DNA from: JANJTB01 sp032027125
Lineage (GTDB): Bacteria > Bacteroidota > Ignavibacteria > Kapaibacteriales > UBA2268
Assembly (NCBI GenBank): GCA_032027125.1
Contig: JAVSMQ010000001.1
Span: forward strand, 1,326,679-1,390,678
Direction: 5' to 3'
Length of the DNA: 64,000 nucleotides
The position numbers and the translations under genes were made by a program. The notes beneath the pieces were generated by a model, which saw only the letters and a list, made by a program, of their open reading frames with translations, had not been told where the DNA came from and made no database searches. Positions 53,503 through 61,203 of this stretch are shown here, one piece after another (position 1 is the stretch's first letter; every line of letters starts with the position of its first letter).

Positions 53503-53690
53503 CCTTTGATTGAACCTGATTGGAATGATTAATTTGATTTTGAATTGAAATCAATTAAATCAAAAGAATCAGATTAATCAAAGGTTCAGACAATATTAAT
53601 CAGGTTAATCAAAAGAATCAGATTAATCAAAGGTTCAGACAATTTTAATCAGGTTAATCAAAAGAATCAGATAAATCAAAGGTTCAGACT
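53503..53690. repeat. Foldback plus 49-bp tandem repeats after the protease gene
   Basis: CTTTGATT...CTGATT near 53503-53520 is inversely repeated by AATCAG...AATCAAAG near 53568-53583. Then a 49-bp unit recurs about three times (CAAAAGAATCAG at 53561, 53610 and 53659). The region ends with GAG TTT GTG AAG CTG TAG (53698-53715), an echo of the sorting-domain end (EFVKL-stop). Confidence 0.8.
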
Positions 53691-53777
53691 ATTTTAAGAG
53701 TTTGTGAAGCTGTAGAGAAATAATATAAATAAGATTTTAAAGTATGTGTTTTTTAAAATAAAATGGGAGACATTTAG

Positions 53778-54608
53778 ATGATTAAAACTATATTACTTTT
53801 TATTATTGTCATAATTACTACGAATATCCTGTTGTCTGAAGAAAATGAATCTTTTACCGCTCGTGAAGGATATAATGCATTAATTAACAACTCTGAGCTT
53901 GATATTAACAGCAAATTTGATTTGATTAATATCAGTACAGCAAAAAATTACAGCACAGAAGAGAGAGAATATTTTAATGATAGTATTAAAAAATGGATTT
54001 TCAGATTTAAGTCTAAAGATACACTGGACAATTATGTTTATACTTATACAGTAACCTTGCCAAACGGCATTTATTCTTATGAATTGCAAAAAATCGATGG
54101 AGTTGATGCTCAATCTTTTGAAAAACTAAATAATGACTGGTTGGATTCTGACAAACTCATAATTGAGCTTAAAAAAAATGTGCTATTATCAGGATATTTT
54201 TATGATAACAAAAATTCCATTTCATCAATGACAATACAATTGACAAATTATTCGGATAATAGATGGATTGCCGGTATATATATTTATTATCCGTTTGGTG
54301 CATATTGTTCTTACAATAGTATAAATTTTGAATTGAAATTTTGTGATATTCCATCTTCAGTTATGGATTTATTTGAGGGATCAAATATTTATCCAAATCC
54401 CGCCAAAGATTTCATTGAAATATCTCTTAACAATGAGGCAAGCTTTATTGGTTCCGAAGTACAAATCTTCAATATGCTCGGAATAGAGGTGTTAAATGTA
54501 GGGATAGGGCTTGACCTGTCCTCGCAAAGAATAGACGTTTCACGGCTGCCATCCGGAGTTTATTATATAAAAATCGGTGATAAAGTAGAGAAGTTTGTGA
54601 AGATGTAA
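53778..54608 (+). CDS. T9SS cargo protein of unknown function
   Basis: A 276-residue exported protein: signal peptide (about 1-20), a 180-residue body I do not recognise (predicted beta-rich, no catalytic motif), and a type-A sorting domain (IYPNPAKDFIEIS, VQIFNMLGIEV, GVYYIKIGDKVEKFVKM). A degenerate palindrome (GGATAGG 54502-54508, CCTGTCC 54515-54521) sits in the second loop. It lies between the protease and Bro-N genes in the cargo cluster. Confidence 0.75.
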   Translation: MIKTILLFIIVIITTNILLSEENESFTAREGYNALINNSELDINSKFDLINISTAKNYSTEEREYFNDSIKKWIFRFKSKDTLDNYVYTYTVTLPNGIYSYELQKIDGVDAQSFEKLNNDWLDSDKLIIELKKNVLLSGYFYDNKNSISSMTIQLTNYSDNRWIAGIYIYYPFGAYCSYNSINFELKFCDIPSSVMDLFEGSNIYPNPAKDFIEISLNNEASFIGSEVQIFNMLGIEVLNVGIGLDLSSQRIDVSRLPSGVYYIKIGDKVEKFVKM

Positions 54609-54611
54609 GTT

Positions 54612-54832
54612 TGTCGGAACCTTTGATTGTATCTGATTTAAATGATTGATTTGATTTTGATTTGAAATCAATTTAATCAAAAGAATCAGTTGAATCAAAG
54701 GTTCAGACAAAATAAATCCGTGTAATCCTTTAATCCGTGTAATCAGTGATTCAGACAATATTAATCAGTTAAATCATAATAATCAGATTAATCAATGGTT
54801 CAGATAATTTTAAGAAATTTGTGAAGAAATAG
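54612..54832. repeat. Repeat spacer after the second cargo gene
   Basis: An imperfect foldback of about 40-bp arms (AACCTTTGATT at 54618 onward against AATCAAAGGTT near 54692-54702) is followed by AATCCGTGTAATC and GATTCAGACAAT repeats. It ends with AAG AAA TTT GTG AAG AAA TAG (54812-54832), which reads KKFVKK-stop, echoing the sorting-domain tail. H1 is absent here. Confidence 0.75.
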
Positions 54833-54900
54833 TTGATATTATATTTAAAATCTTTCTTTATATTTGTATTATTATCTGCAACTTAAAAGGTATTTTATTT

Positions 54901-55740
54901 ATGAGTAATATCAAATTATTTGAATCTAAAAAGGTTCGTTCGGTATGGAATGAAGAAGAGCAGAAGTGGTATTTTTCACTTCAGGATGTAGTTGAAGTAT
55001 TAACTGATTCTTTAGATGTAAAGCAATACATAAAAAGAATTCTCTCAAGAGATAGTGAATTGAAATCCAACTGGGGTACAATTTGTACCCCGGTTGAAAT
55101 GATTGCTGCTGACGGAAAAAAAAGAAAAGTACAGGCGGCTAATGTTGAAGGTTTATTGCGAATTATTCAGTCTATCCCTTCTCCTAAAGCCGAGCCATTC
55201 AAACGCTGGCTTGCAAAAGTAGGTTATGAACGATTGGAAGAAATTGAAAATCCTGAATTAGCACAGGCAAGAATCCGAAAAATTTATCAGGCAAAAGGTT
55301 ACAGCGACGAATGGATTGAAAAGAGAATTCGCGGTATTAATGTACGCGATGAACTGACTAATGAATGGAAAAACAGAGGTGTAAAAGAAGAACTTGAATA
55401 TGCAATTTTAACAGCAGAAATAAGCAAAGCCACTTTTGGTATGACACCTGCAGAATATAAAAAGTTCAAAAGTTTAGATAAACCGAATGAGAATCTTCGT
55501 GACCACATGACCGATTTGGAATTGATATTTACAATGCTTGGTGAAGCCTCAACAACTGAAATTGCAAAAAACAAAGATGCTCAGGGGTTTTCGCAAAATA
55601 AAACAGTGGCAAAGCAGGGCGGTGCAATCGCCGGTAATGCCCGTAAGGAGTTGGAACAAAAATCAGGTCGCAAAGTATCATCAAAGCTCAATTACAAAGA
55701 ATTACCGGAAAAAGAAATCAGAAAAAAAATGCTACAGTAA
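54901..55740 (+). CDS. Bro-N domain protein (DinD/phage antirepressor family)
   Basis: A 279-residue protein. The Bro-N domain covers about 1-110 (VRSVWNEEEQKWYFSLQDVV), then a charged C-terminal region with YSDEWIEKRIRGINVRDELT and AKNKDAQGFSQNKTVAKQGG, as in DNA-damage-inducible protein D and BRO antirepressors. The family is common on prophages and as solitary host genes; the mechanism is not settled. No phage genes are nearby. It separates two T9SS cargo genes. Confidence 0.75.
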   Translation: MSNIKLFESKKVRSVWNEEEQKWYFSLQDVVEVLTDSLDVKQYIKRILSRDSELKSNWGTICTPVEMIAADGKKRKVQAANVEGLLRIIQSIPSPKAEPFKRWLAKVGYERLEEIENPELAQARIRKIYQAKGYSDEWIEKRIRGINVRDELTNEWKNRGVKEELEYAILTAEISKATFGMTPAEYKKFKSLDKPNENLRDHMTDLELIFTMLGEASTTEIAKNKDAQGFSQNKTVAKQGGAIAGNARKELEQKSGRKVSSKLNYKELPEKEIRKKMLQ

Positions 55741-55830
55741 ATGATTGTCCGTAATACTATAAATGTTGATAATTAATTCCGGAATTTTAGTTAATTTCAA
55801 ATGATTTTAAAGAGAAAATACAGGGGTTTT

Positions 55831-58026
55831 ATGAAAAAGATATTGAACATAATAATTGTGTTAATAATTTGCAGTCTAAGTTTAATTGCAGAGAATAAAT
55901 ATAATTTTCAGGCAACAAACGGTCCTTATGGAGGTTATATATGGAGTTTTTGCTATGATAGCACGAATAACAGCATCTATGCCAATTCCGACAAGATTTA
56001 CAAATTAAATAAAACATCAAATAAATGGGAAGTTCAGTTTGAATCAATTTATGATGAATCCTATCGTGCTTATAAGTTGATTTATGCTGACAGTATATAT
56101 TTTATATCATTTATTAAAGGTCAAAGTGATGTCGTATGGGGAGCAGGGCTTCTACGAAGTTCTGATAAAGGTGTCAGTTGGGAGGAAGTAATGGATTTCG
56201 ATAATAATGCCGGAAATATTATAAAACTCGGCAGAGAATTATTTGCAGTTACTGCATTCTATGGAAAAGGTGTTTATAAAAGTACAGATTACGGAATAAC
56301 CTGGTCAGAATATAATAACGGAATTGATTCTGCAATAATTCATGATGGAAGATTTTATCAATTGGAAGTTTTAAAATCGGATGTTCAGAATTATCTCTTT
56401 TTAATGGAAAATAATAATATATTCCGTTCTGCAGACTCAGGGACATCGTGGCAGAATATTTCCGGAAACATCTCAGCTTATAAACAGGATTACTCGGCAA
56501 TGACTTCAACAATTGACAACAAAATATTTGTTGTTACCGATTCTGCAGTTTACAACAGCATGGATTACGGAGACACTTGGCAAAATATATCTGATGGTAT
56601 TCAGAACAATTTTTCTTTAAATTTATATTTGTTAAAAAGTGATAAAGAAGGGAATGTTTATGCAGGGGGTTATGGCAGAGATTTATTCATTCTTAGAAAA
56701 AATGAAAATACCTGGGAAAAATTTAATAAGGGATTAATACCAATTGCTACTCACGATATAGTTTTTGACTATTCTACAAATACCGCGTATTGTGCTACTG
56801 ATGGAGGAATCTACAAATCGGAATACCTTAATGAAAATTGGGAATTCAGTAGCGACGGAATAAATATACCAATTGAGATTGAATGTTTAGCCATAACCAA
56901 AAATAGCGAAGTTTTTGCAGGAAGTCAGGATAATGGCATTTATTTTTCTTCAGATAAAGGAGCCAATTGGGAAGTAAGAAATAATGGAATTACGGACAAT
57001 TCAATTTCTCAAATTAAAATTGATTCAAAAGGGAATATATTTGCCGGAACTTATTATGGCAATATTTTCAAATCATCGGATAACGGATTAAACTGGTTCA
57101 AACTTCATTTAGGAACATCAAGCCGGAATTTCTCAATTACGGATTTAACAATAAATTCAAAAGACTTATTAGTAGGATTCATCAATTATAATAATATTGA
57201 TCAAAATGATTCTCTACTGATTAGCAAAGACGGAGGGAATATTTGGGAAAGAATCTATATACCGGCAAAATTTATTTGTACAGCGGTTTTTGATAATAAT
57301 GATAATCTTTTTGTAGCAGCCGACTCGGTTATAATGAGAAAAAGTAACAACGGTACTTCATGGGAAGAAGTTTTTCAAGCAGAAGGCTATATTGGAGTAT
57401 TTAACTTTTTTGTTTCAAAGAATAACGATATTTTCTTTGTTACAAGGAGAAACAAGATTTACAGAAGCACAGACGGCGGCGATTCATGGTTAAATTTTGC
57501 AAATGGATTTCCCGATGATTGCAATATAAGCTGTATTTCATCTCCCGATATTGAAAACAGAATAATTGCCGGCTCATATTATGACGGTTATTTTGTAAGT
57601 AAGGATAATGGAGAAAACTGGGAAAATTATGATGCTGAGCTTCCTCCTACAGGTGGTATGATTGAACCCGAACAATTCATGAGTCTGGCTTATGACCATA
57701 ATGGTACTATGTATGCTGCTACATACTCCGGAGTTTATAAATGGGATGCAATTACATCTGTAGAAAAGAAAGGTAATAAGGAATCAAATTCATTTATTTA
57801 CCCCAATCCAACCCGCGATTTTATATATTTGAAACTGAACAGTGAGGCAAGCCCCATTACTACCGAAGTGAAAATCTTCAATATGCTTGGTATTGACGTG
57901 TCCCTCGCCGGCGGGGGTGTCAGCGGAGCTGACGGGGGTGGATTTAGAATAGATGTTTCCACTTTGCCATCCGGAGTTTATTATATAAAAATCGGCGATA
58001 AAGTTGAGAAGTTTGTGAAGATGTAA
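55831..58026 (+). CDS. Secreted BNR-repeat protein with T9SS sorting domain
   Basis: A 731-residue protein starting at ATG 55831, which has AGGGG 5-9 nt upstream. The frame could start at 55801, but that adds ten residues before the signal peptide. After the signal peptide (about 1-20), blades with Asp boxes (SSDKGVSW, STDYGITW, SADSGTSW, SSDKGANW, STDGGDSW) form one or two propellers. The last 75 residues are a type-A sorting domain (IYPNPTRDFIYL ... KFVKM). A GC-rich palindrome (57919-57933) inserts GGGVSGADGGG between the two conserved strands. The ligand is unknown. Confidence 0.85.
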   Translation: MKKILNIIIVLIICSLSLIAENKYNFQATNGPYGGYIWSFCYDSTNNSIYANSDKIYKLNKTSNKWEVQFESIYDESYRAYKLIYADSIYFISFIKGQSDVVWGAGLLRSSDKGVSWEEVMDFDNNAGNIIKLGRELFAVTAFYGKGVYKSTDYGITWSEYNNGIDSAIIHDGRFYQLEVLKSDVQNYLFLMENNNIFRSADSGTSWQNISGNISAYKQDYSAMTSTIDNKIFVVTDSAVYNSMDYGDTWQNISDGIQNNFSLNLYLLKSDKEGNVYAGGYGRDLFILRKNENTWEKFNKGLIPIATHDIVFDYSTNTAYCATDGGIYKSEYLNENWEFSSDGINIPIEIECLAITKNSEVFAGSQDNGIYFSSDKGANWEVRNNGITDNSISQIKIDSKGNIFAGTYYGNIFKSSDNGLNWFKLHLGTSSRNFSITDLTINSKDLLVGFINYNNIDQNDSLLISKDGGNIWERIYIPAKFICTAVFDNNDNLFVAADSVIMRKSNNGTSWEEVFQAEGYIGVFNFFVSKNNDIFFVTRRNKIYRSTDGGDSWLNFANGFPDDCNISCISSPDIENRIIAGSYYDGYFVSKDNGENWENYDAELPPTGGMIEPEQFMSLAYDHNGTMYAATYSGVYKWDAITSVEKKGNKESNSFIYPNPTRDFIYLKLNSEASPITTEVKIFNMLGIDVSLAGGGVSGADGGGFRIDVSTLPSGVYYIKIGDKVEKFVKM
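57919..57933. repeat. In-frame GC-rich palindrome in the BNR sorting domain
   Basis: GTCAGC (57919-57924), GGA, GCTGAC (57928-57933), flanked by G-runs on both sides. It falls in the loop where the other cargo proteins read VGIGLDLSSQ. Base composition is far above that of the neighbourhood. Confidence 0.85.
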
Positions 58027-58066
58027 AAAATTGACAATTGATAATTAACAATTGAAAGAAGATTGC

Positions 58067-58097
58067 GTTGTCCGACATTTGATTAGTGTCGGACAAC
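58067..58097. repeat. Perfect hairpin after the BNR gene
   Basis: GTTGTCCGACA (58067-58077), 9-nt loop and TGTCGGACAAC (58087-58097). The 11-bp stem may act as a terminator for the BNR gene. Confidence 0.8.
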
Positions 58098-58108
58098 TTT
58101 AATCAGAG

Positions 58109-58129
58109 GAAAATTTTGTAAAGATGTAA
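58109..58129 (+). repeat. Extra copy of the sorting-domain end codons
   Basis: GAA AAT TTT GTA AAG ATG TAA reads ENFVKM-stop, 82 bp past the real stop. It has no open frame of its own, so it is a leftover copy of the cargo 3' end. Confidence 0.7.
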
Positions 58130-58140
58130 ATGTGTCAGTC

Positions 58141-58184
58141 TGAGCAATCTCGAAGACCGTATTTAGATATTTCGAGATTGCTCA
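58141..58184. repeat. Spacer hairpin H1, copy 2
   Basis: TGAGCAATCTCGAA (58141-58154) and TTCGAGATTGCTCA (58171-58184). It has the same 44-bp frame as 53447-53490, but both arms changed together so pairing is kept. Confidence 0.88.
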
Positions 58185-58198
58185 ATGTGACAGAATTC

Positions 58199-58350
58199 TT
58201 TGATTGTACCTGATTTAAATGATTACTTTGATTGAAATTTGTTTTAATCCGTGAAATCCTTTAATCCGTGTAATCCGTGATTCAGACAATATTAATCAGG
58301 TTAATCAAAAGTATCAGCTTAATCACTGTTTCAGACTATTTTGAGAAATT
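58199..58350. repeat. Repeat spacer between the BNR gene and the PorE-like gene
   Basis: CTTTGATTG...CTGATTT, then AATCCGTG repeats (58253-58280), GATTCAGACAATATTAATC and a final GAG AAA TTT GTA (58343-58354, EKFV). It has the same ordered pieces as the other two cargo spacers. Confidence 0.75.
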
Positions 58351-58360
58351 TGTAGTTCTG

Positions 58361-60388
58361 CTATCTAGTCAGGCGTATTTCTACCCTTCTGTTTAAGGCT
58401 TTATTCTCATCAGTTGTATTTGGAGCGGCAGGTTTTGACGAGCCGTATCCTTCACTGATTATTCTGTCCGGCGAAATACCTTTTGAAGTTAAAAATTCTG
58501 CAACTGCCCCCGCCCTGTCATTTGATAATTTAAGGTTATATGTATCGGTGCCGGTATTATCTGTATGTCCTTCAATAATAATCCTGAATTGCGGAATTCT
58601 TTCGACAAAAGCAAGTAATCGGTTTAATTCAGGAATTGATTCATCCTTAAGTAAATACTTATCCGTATCAAAGAATATATTATTTATCCTGACCCGGGAG
58701 CCTTTATCCTTCATATCCTGAATAGAAACCAGAACAATATTTTCAGTGATTTCTTTATTTTGGTTAATATCCCTTAGGTCAATATTTTTTGAAGAAGGGT
58801 AAAAACCCGGTGTTGAAGCATAATATCCGTAATTTTTACCCGGGGGAAGTGTTATAAAATAATAACCGTCTCTTGGGTCGCTTTTAAGATGCCCGACCTG
58901 TTTACCGGTTGATAAATCTTCCCAAACAATATTGCAGGCAATTGCTCTACCGAGAGAATCGGCAACTCGCCCTTTTATTACAACAATGCTTTGGGGTTTA
59001 GCCGATTTCGGCAGTGATATTGAGTATATATCCCAATTTCCATAGCTGTTGTTATCATTTTCTTTTGCAAAATATGCTGCCTTTCCTTCGAGGTCAACTA
59101 CATATCCCCAGTCATCCTGCGAAGTATTGATTTCCTTGCCCAAATTAACAGGCTCAGACCATTCAGTCCATGAAGTGTCACTTAGCCTTACCGATTTGAA
59201 TACATCTAGCCTGCCTAACCCGTAATGCCCGTTAGAGCTGAAATACAGTGTTCTGCCGTCGGGATGAAGATAAGCGGCACGCTCGGCATAAGGAGTATTG
59301 ATAGTTGGACCAAGATTAATAGGTCTGCTCCATCCTGAGTCAGATTCTATAGAAACATAAATGTCCATATTTCCCATAGTTGAACCACCGTAAAAATCTG
59401 AATTTATTGGAATGTAAGGTCCAATTTCTCCGGGTCTGTCGCTTGTAAACAGTATTGCCCTGCTGTCCGGAGACAGACACCCCGATTCATTATGGTATTC
59501 TGTATTTATAGGTTCAGGATAATGAAGTATATCTTTCCATCCGGCGGAATCTTTTTCTGCCAGATAAATATCATACTGCCCGTAAGAACCTTGGAAATTT
59601 CCTGAAATAAGCAATCCGGTTCCGTCAACAGTAACATTATCCACTGTCTCATCACGGAAGCCGTTCAAAGGTTTTCCGATATTAACCGATTTCTGCCACT
59701 CTCCCTCTTTCTTCTCAGATACCCAGATATCAGCACCGCCGTTTCCATTTAGTCTGTAGTCGGCAGTAAAGTACAGATATCTTCCGTCGGGTGTACTCGT
59801 TGGGTCCCATTCACTTCCGGCAGTATTAATGTTGGGTCCCAGATTTGTGATTTCCAATCCCTCTTTCGGTGCCAAGAGTAAATCAATAATCTTTTGAAAT
59901 TTTTTGTCTGAATCCGGGAATAATTTTCGGAAAGTATTATAAACATACGCAGCAGAGTCCCAATCCTGTCTCCAAACATAAAAATCCGCAATTCTCTGCA
60001 CACAAAAAAATGCAGCATCGGTAGGAGCATTCGACCTGATATAAGCCGTGTATATTGAAAACATATCCTGAGATGCGGTTTGAGTTAACATAATTTGATT
60101 CATTTTATTGATATTTGAATCAAACAATGTATATAAATTTGGAAATAATGGTTTGTAAACTTCAAATAAATAAGCTGAAACTGCAGCACGTTTTTGTGCA
60201 AAATGTTGATTTGCCCAAGCCAAAATAACATTGTAAGCACTATCGGCAGGAGCATACTTACGAATATAGGCATCATACTCCTTAACAAGCTCAGGAGTAA
60301 TATCAGCCCTGAGATTTAAAGATTTTTGTGCATTCAGAACCGATGTGGAAATGACAAATAATGATAAAATTAAAATTATATTTTTCAA
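58361..60388 (-). CDS. PorE-like OmpA-family protein (TPR-propeller-CRD-OmpA), T9SS accessory
   Basis: A 675-residue protein read from TTG at 60388 (no other Met precedes the signal peptide, about 1-20, ending NAQ). Domains: helical TPR-like (about 30-175), PD40 beta-propeller (about 180-460; DGRYLYFTADYR, DSRAILFTSDRPG, DGRTLYFSSNGHYG), a carboxypeptidase-regulatory domain (about 468-555) and an OmpA peptidoglycan-binding domain (about 568-675) with D610 in GHTDN and R625 in LSNDRA. This order is that of PorE, which ties the T9SS to the cell wall in Porphyromonas. PorE there is a lipoprotein; this one has no lipobox. Confidence 0.75.
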   Translation of the reverse strand: MKNIILILSLFVISTSVLNAQKSLNLRADITPELVKEYDAYIRKYAPADSAYNVILAWANQHFAQKRAAVSAYLFEVYKPLFPNLYTLFDSNINKMNQIMLTQTASQDMFSIYTAYIRSNAPTDAAFFCVQRIADFYVWRQDWDSAAYVYNTFRKLFPDSDKKFQKIIDLLLAPKEGLEITNLGPNINTAGSEWDPTSTPDGRYLYFTADYRLNGNGGADIWVSEKKEGEWQKSVNIGKPLNGFRDETVDNVTVDGTGLLISGNFQGSYGQYDIYLAEKDSAGWKDILHYPEPINTEYHNESGCLSPDSRAILFTSDRPGEIGPYIPINSDFYGGSTMGNMDIYVSIESDSGWSRPINLGPTINTPYAERAAYLHPDGRTLYFSSNGHYGLGRLDVFKSVRLSDTSWTEWSEPVNLGKEINTSQDDWGYVVDLEGKAAYFAKENDNNSYGNWDIYSISLPKSAKPQSIVVIKGRVADSLGRAIACNIVWEDLSTGKQVGHLKSDPRDGYYFITLPPGKNYGYYASTPGFYPSSKNIDLRDINQNKEITENIVLVSIQDMKDKGSRVRINNIFFDTDKYLLKDESIPELNRLLAFVERIPQFRIIIEGHTDNTGTDTYNLKLSNDRAGAVAEFLTSKGISPDRIISEGYGSSKPAAPNTTDENKALNRRVEIRLTR

Positions 60389-60474
60389 AACGTTATCTTA
60401 ACACTATGAATATTTATGCTTTTAAATCGTTATATTAGTATTAATATTGTTTATTTCAGATTAGGTTTTTAAAT

Positions 60475-61128
60475 ATGAAATTGGTTTTAATCACATTTGT
60501 TCTTATATTGAGTTTTTCAAACATCGCGTTTTCACAGTTTTTGAGTGGCAAGAATGCTCAGATTTTGGTAAAAGGGATAATTGTTGATGAGAACAGCAAT
60601 GAGCCTGTTAGTGTTTCTATTGAATTAAGAACCGGAGACGGCAAAAAAATCAAGACACAATCCAATTCAAATACCGGATTATTCGAGCAGCTTCTTCCTG
60701 CAGGCGAAACATATAACGTGATACTGACAGCAGATGATATTCTGAGAAAAGAATTTGAATTCAGTACCGATAAATCTTCAGAGTATAAGGAACAAAAAGC
60801 AGAATGGACAGTTGTAAAGCCTAAAGAAGGTTCAAGAATTTTTTCCGGTGAAATATTTAAAACCGGTGGTTCGGGTATATCTGATGAGGGAATTAAAAAG
60901 TTAAAAGAACTACAGATGCTGCTCAGATTCAACCGTTCTTTATATGTGAGCTTTGAATTAGCCGGAGAAAGCAGCCTTGTTAATAACAGAATGACTGAAT
61001 TAAGTAAATTCATTGATGAATGGGCACGCGAGAAGTCAAGAATTGAAATCAAAAAATCAAATAAAGACTCCCAAAATAAAGACATTTACGTTTATATTAC
61101 CAAAATAGAAGATTTTCTTAGGAAATAA
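60475..61128 (+). CDS. Exported CRD protein with a degenerate OmpA-like C-terminus
   Basis: A 217-residue exported protein (signal peptide about 1-20, ending FSQ). Residues about 30-115 resemble a carboxypeptidase-regulatory domain (ILVKGIIVDENSNEPVSVSI). Residues about 130-215 look like an OmpA fold in order (ISDEGIKKLKELQMLLRFNR, NNRMTELSKFIDEWAREKS), but the peptidoglycan-binding Asp/Arg are not visible. It is divergent from the PorE-like gene (86 bp between starts) and repeats its last two domains, suggesting a shared role. No family is recognised with certainty. Confidence 0.55.
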   Translation: MKLVLITFVLILSFSNIAFSQFLSGKNAQILVKGIIVDENSNEPVSVSIELRTGDGKKIKTQSNSNTGLFEQLLPAGETYNVILTADDILRKEFEFSTDKSSEYKEQKAEWTVVKPKEGSRIFSGEIFKTGGSGISDEGIKKLKELQMLLRFNRSLYVSFELAGESSLVNNRMTELSKFIDEWAREKSRIEIKKSNKDSQNKDIYVYITKIEDFLRK

Positions 61129-61146
61129 ATATAAACTATATTGTTG

Positions 61147-61189
61147 AATTCCGGCAGTGACAGATTCAAATATTATTTTAACCGGAATT
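61147..61189. terminator. Possible shared terminator of convergent genes
   Basis: AATTCCGG (61147-61154) and CCGGAATT (61182-61189), 8-bp arms around a 27-nt loop between the CRD gene and the glycosyltransferase gene. A T-run follows on the plus strand. Confidence 0.4.
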
Positions 61190-61203
61190 TATTTTTGGAT
61201 TTT

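Noticed and set aside
53561..53690. CRISPR-like spacing of repeated units
   Set aside because: The units abut in tandem with no unique spacers, and no cas gene is present.
54901..55740. Prophage around the Bro-N gene
   Set aside because: No other phage gene, integrase or attachment site flanks it.
60558..61085. 175-codon frame opposite the CRD gene
   Set aside because: The plus-strand gene has a signal peptide and domain match; the minus frame is a shadow.
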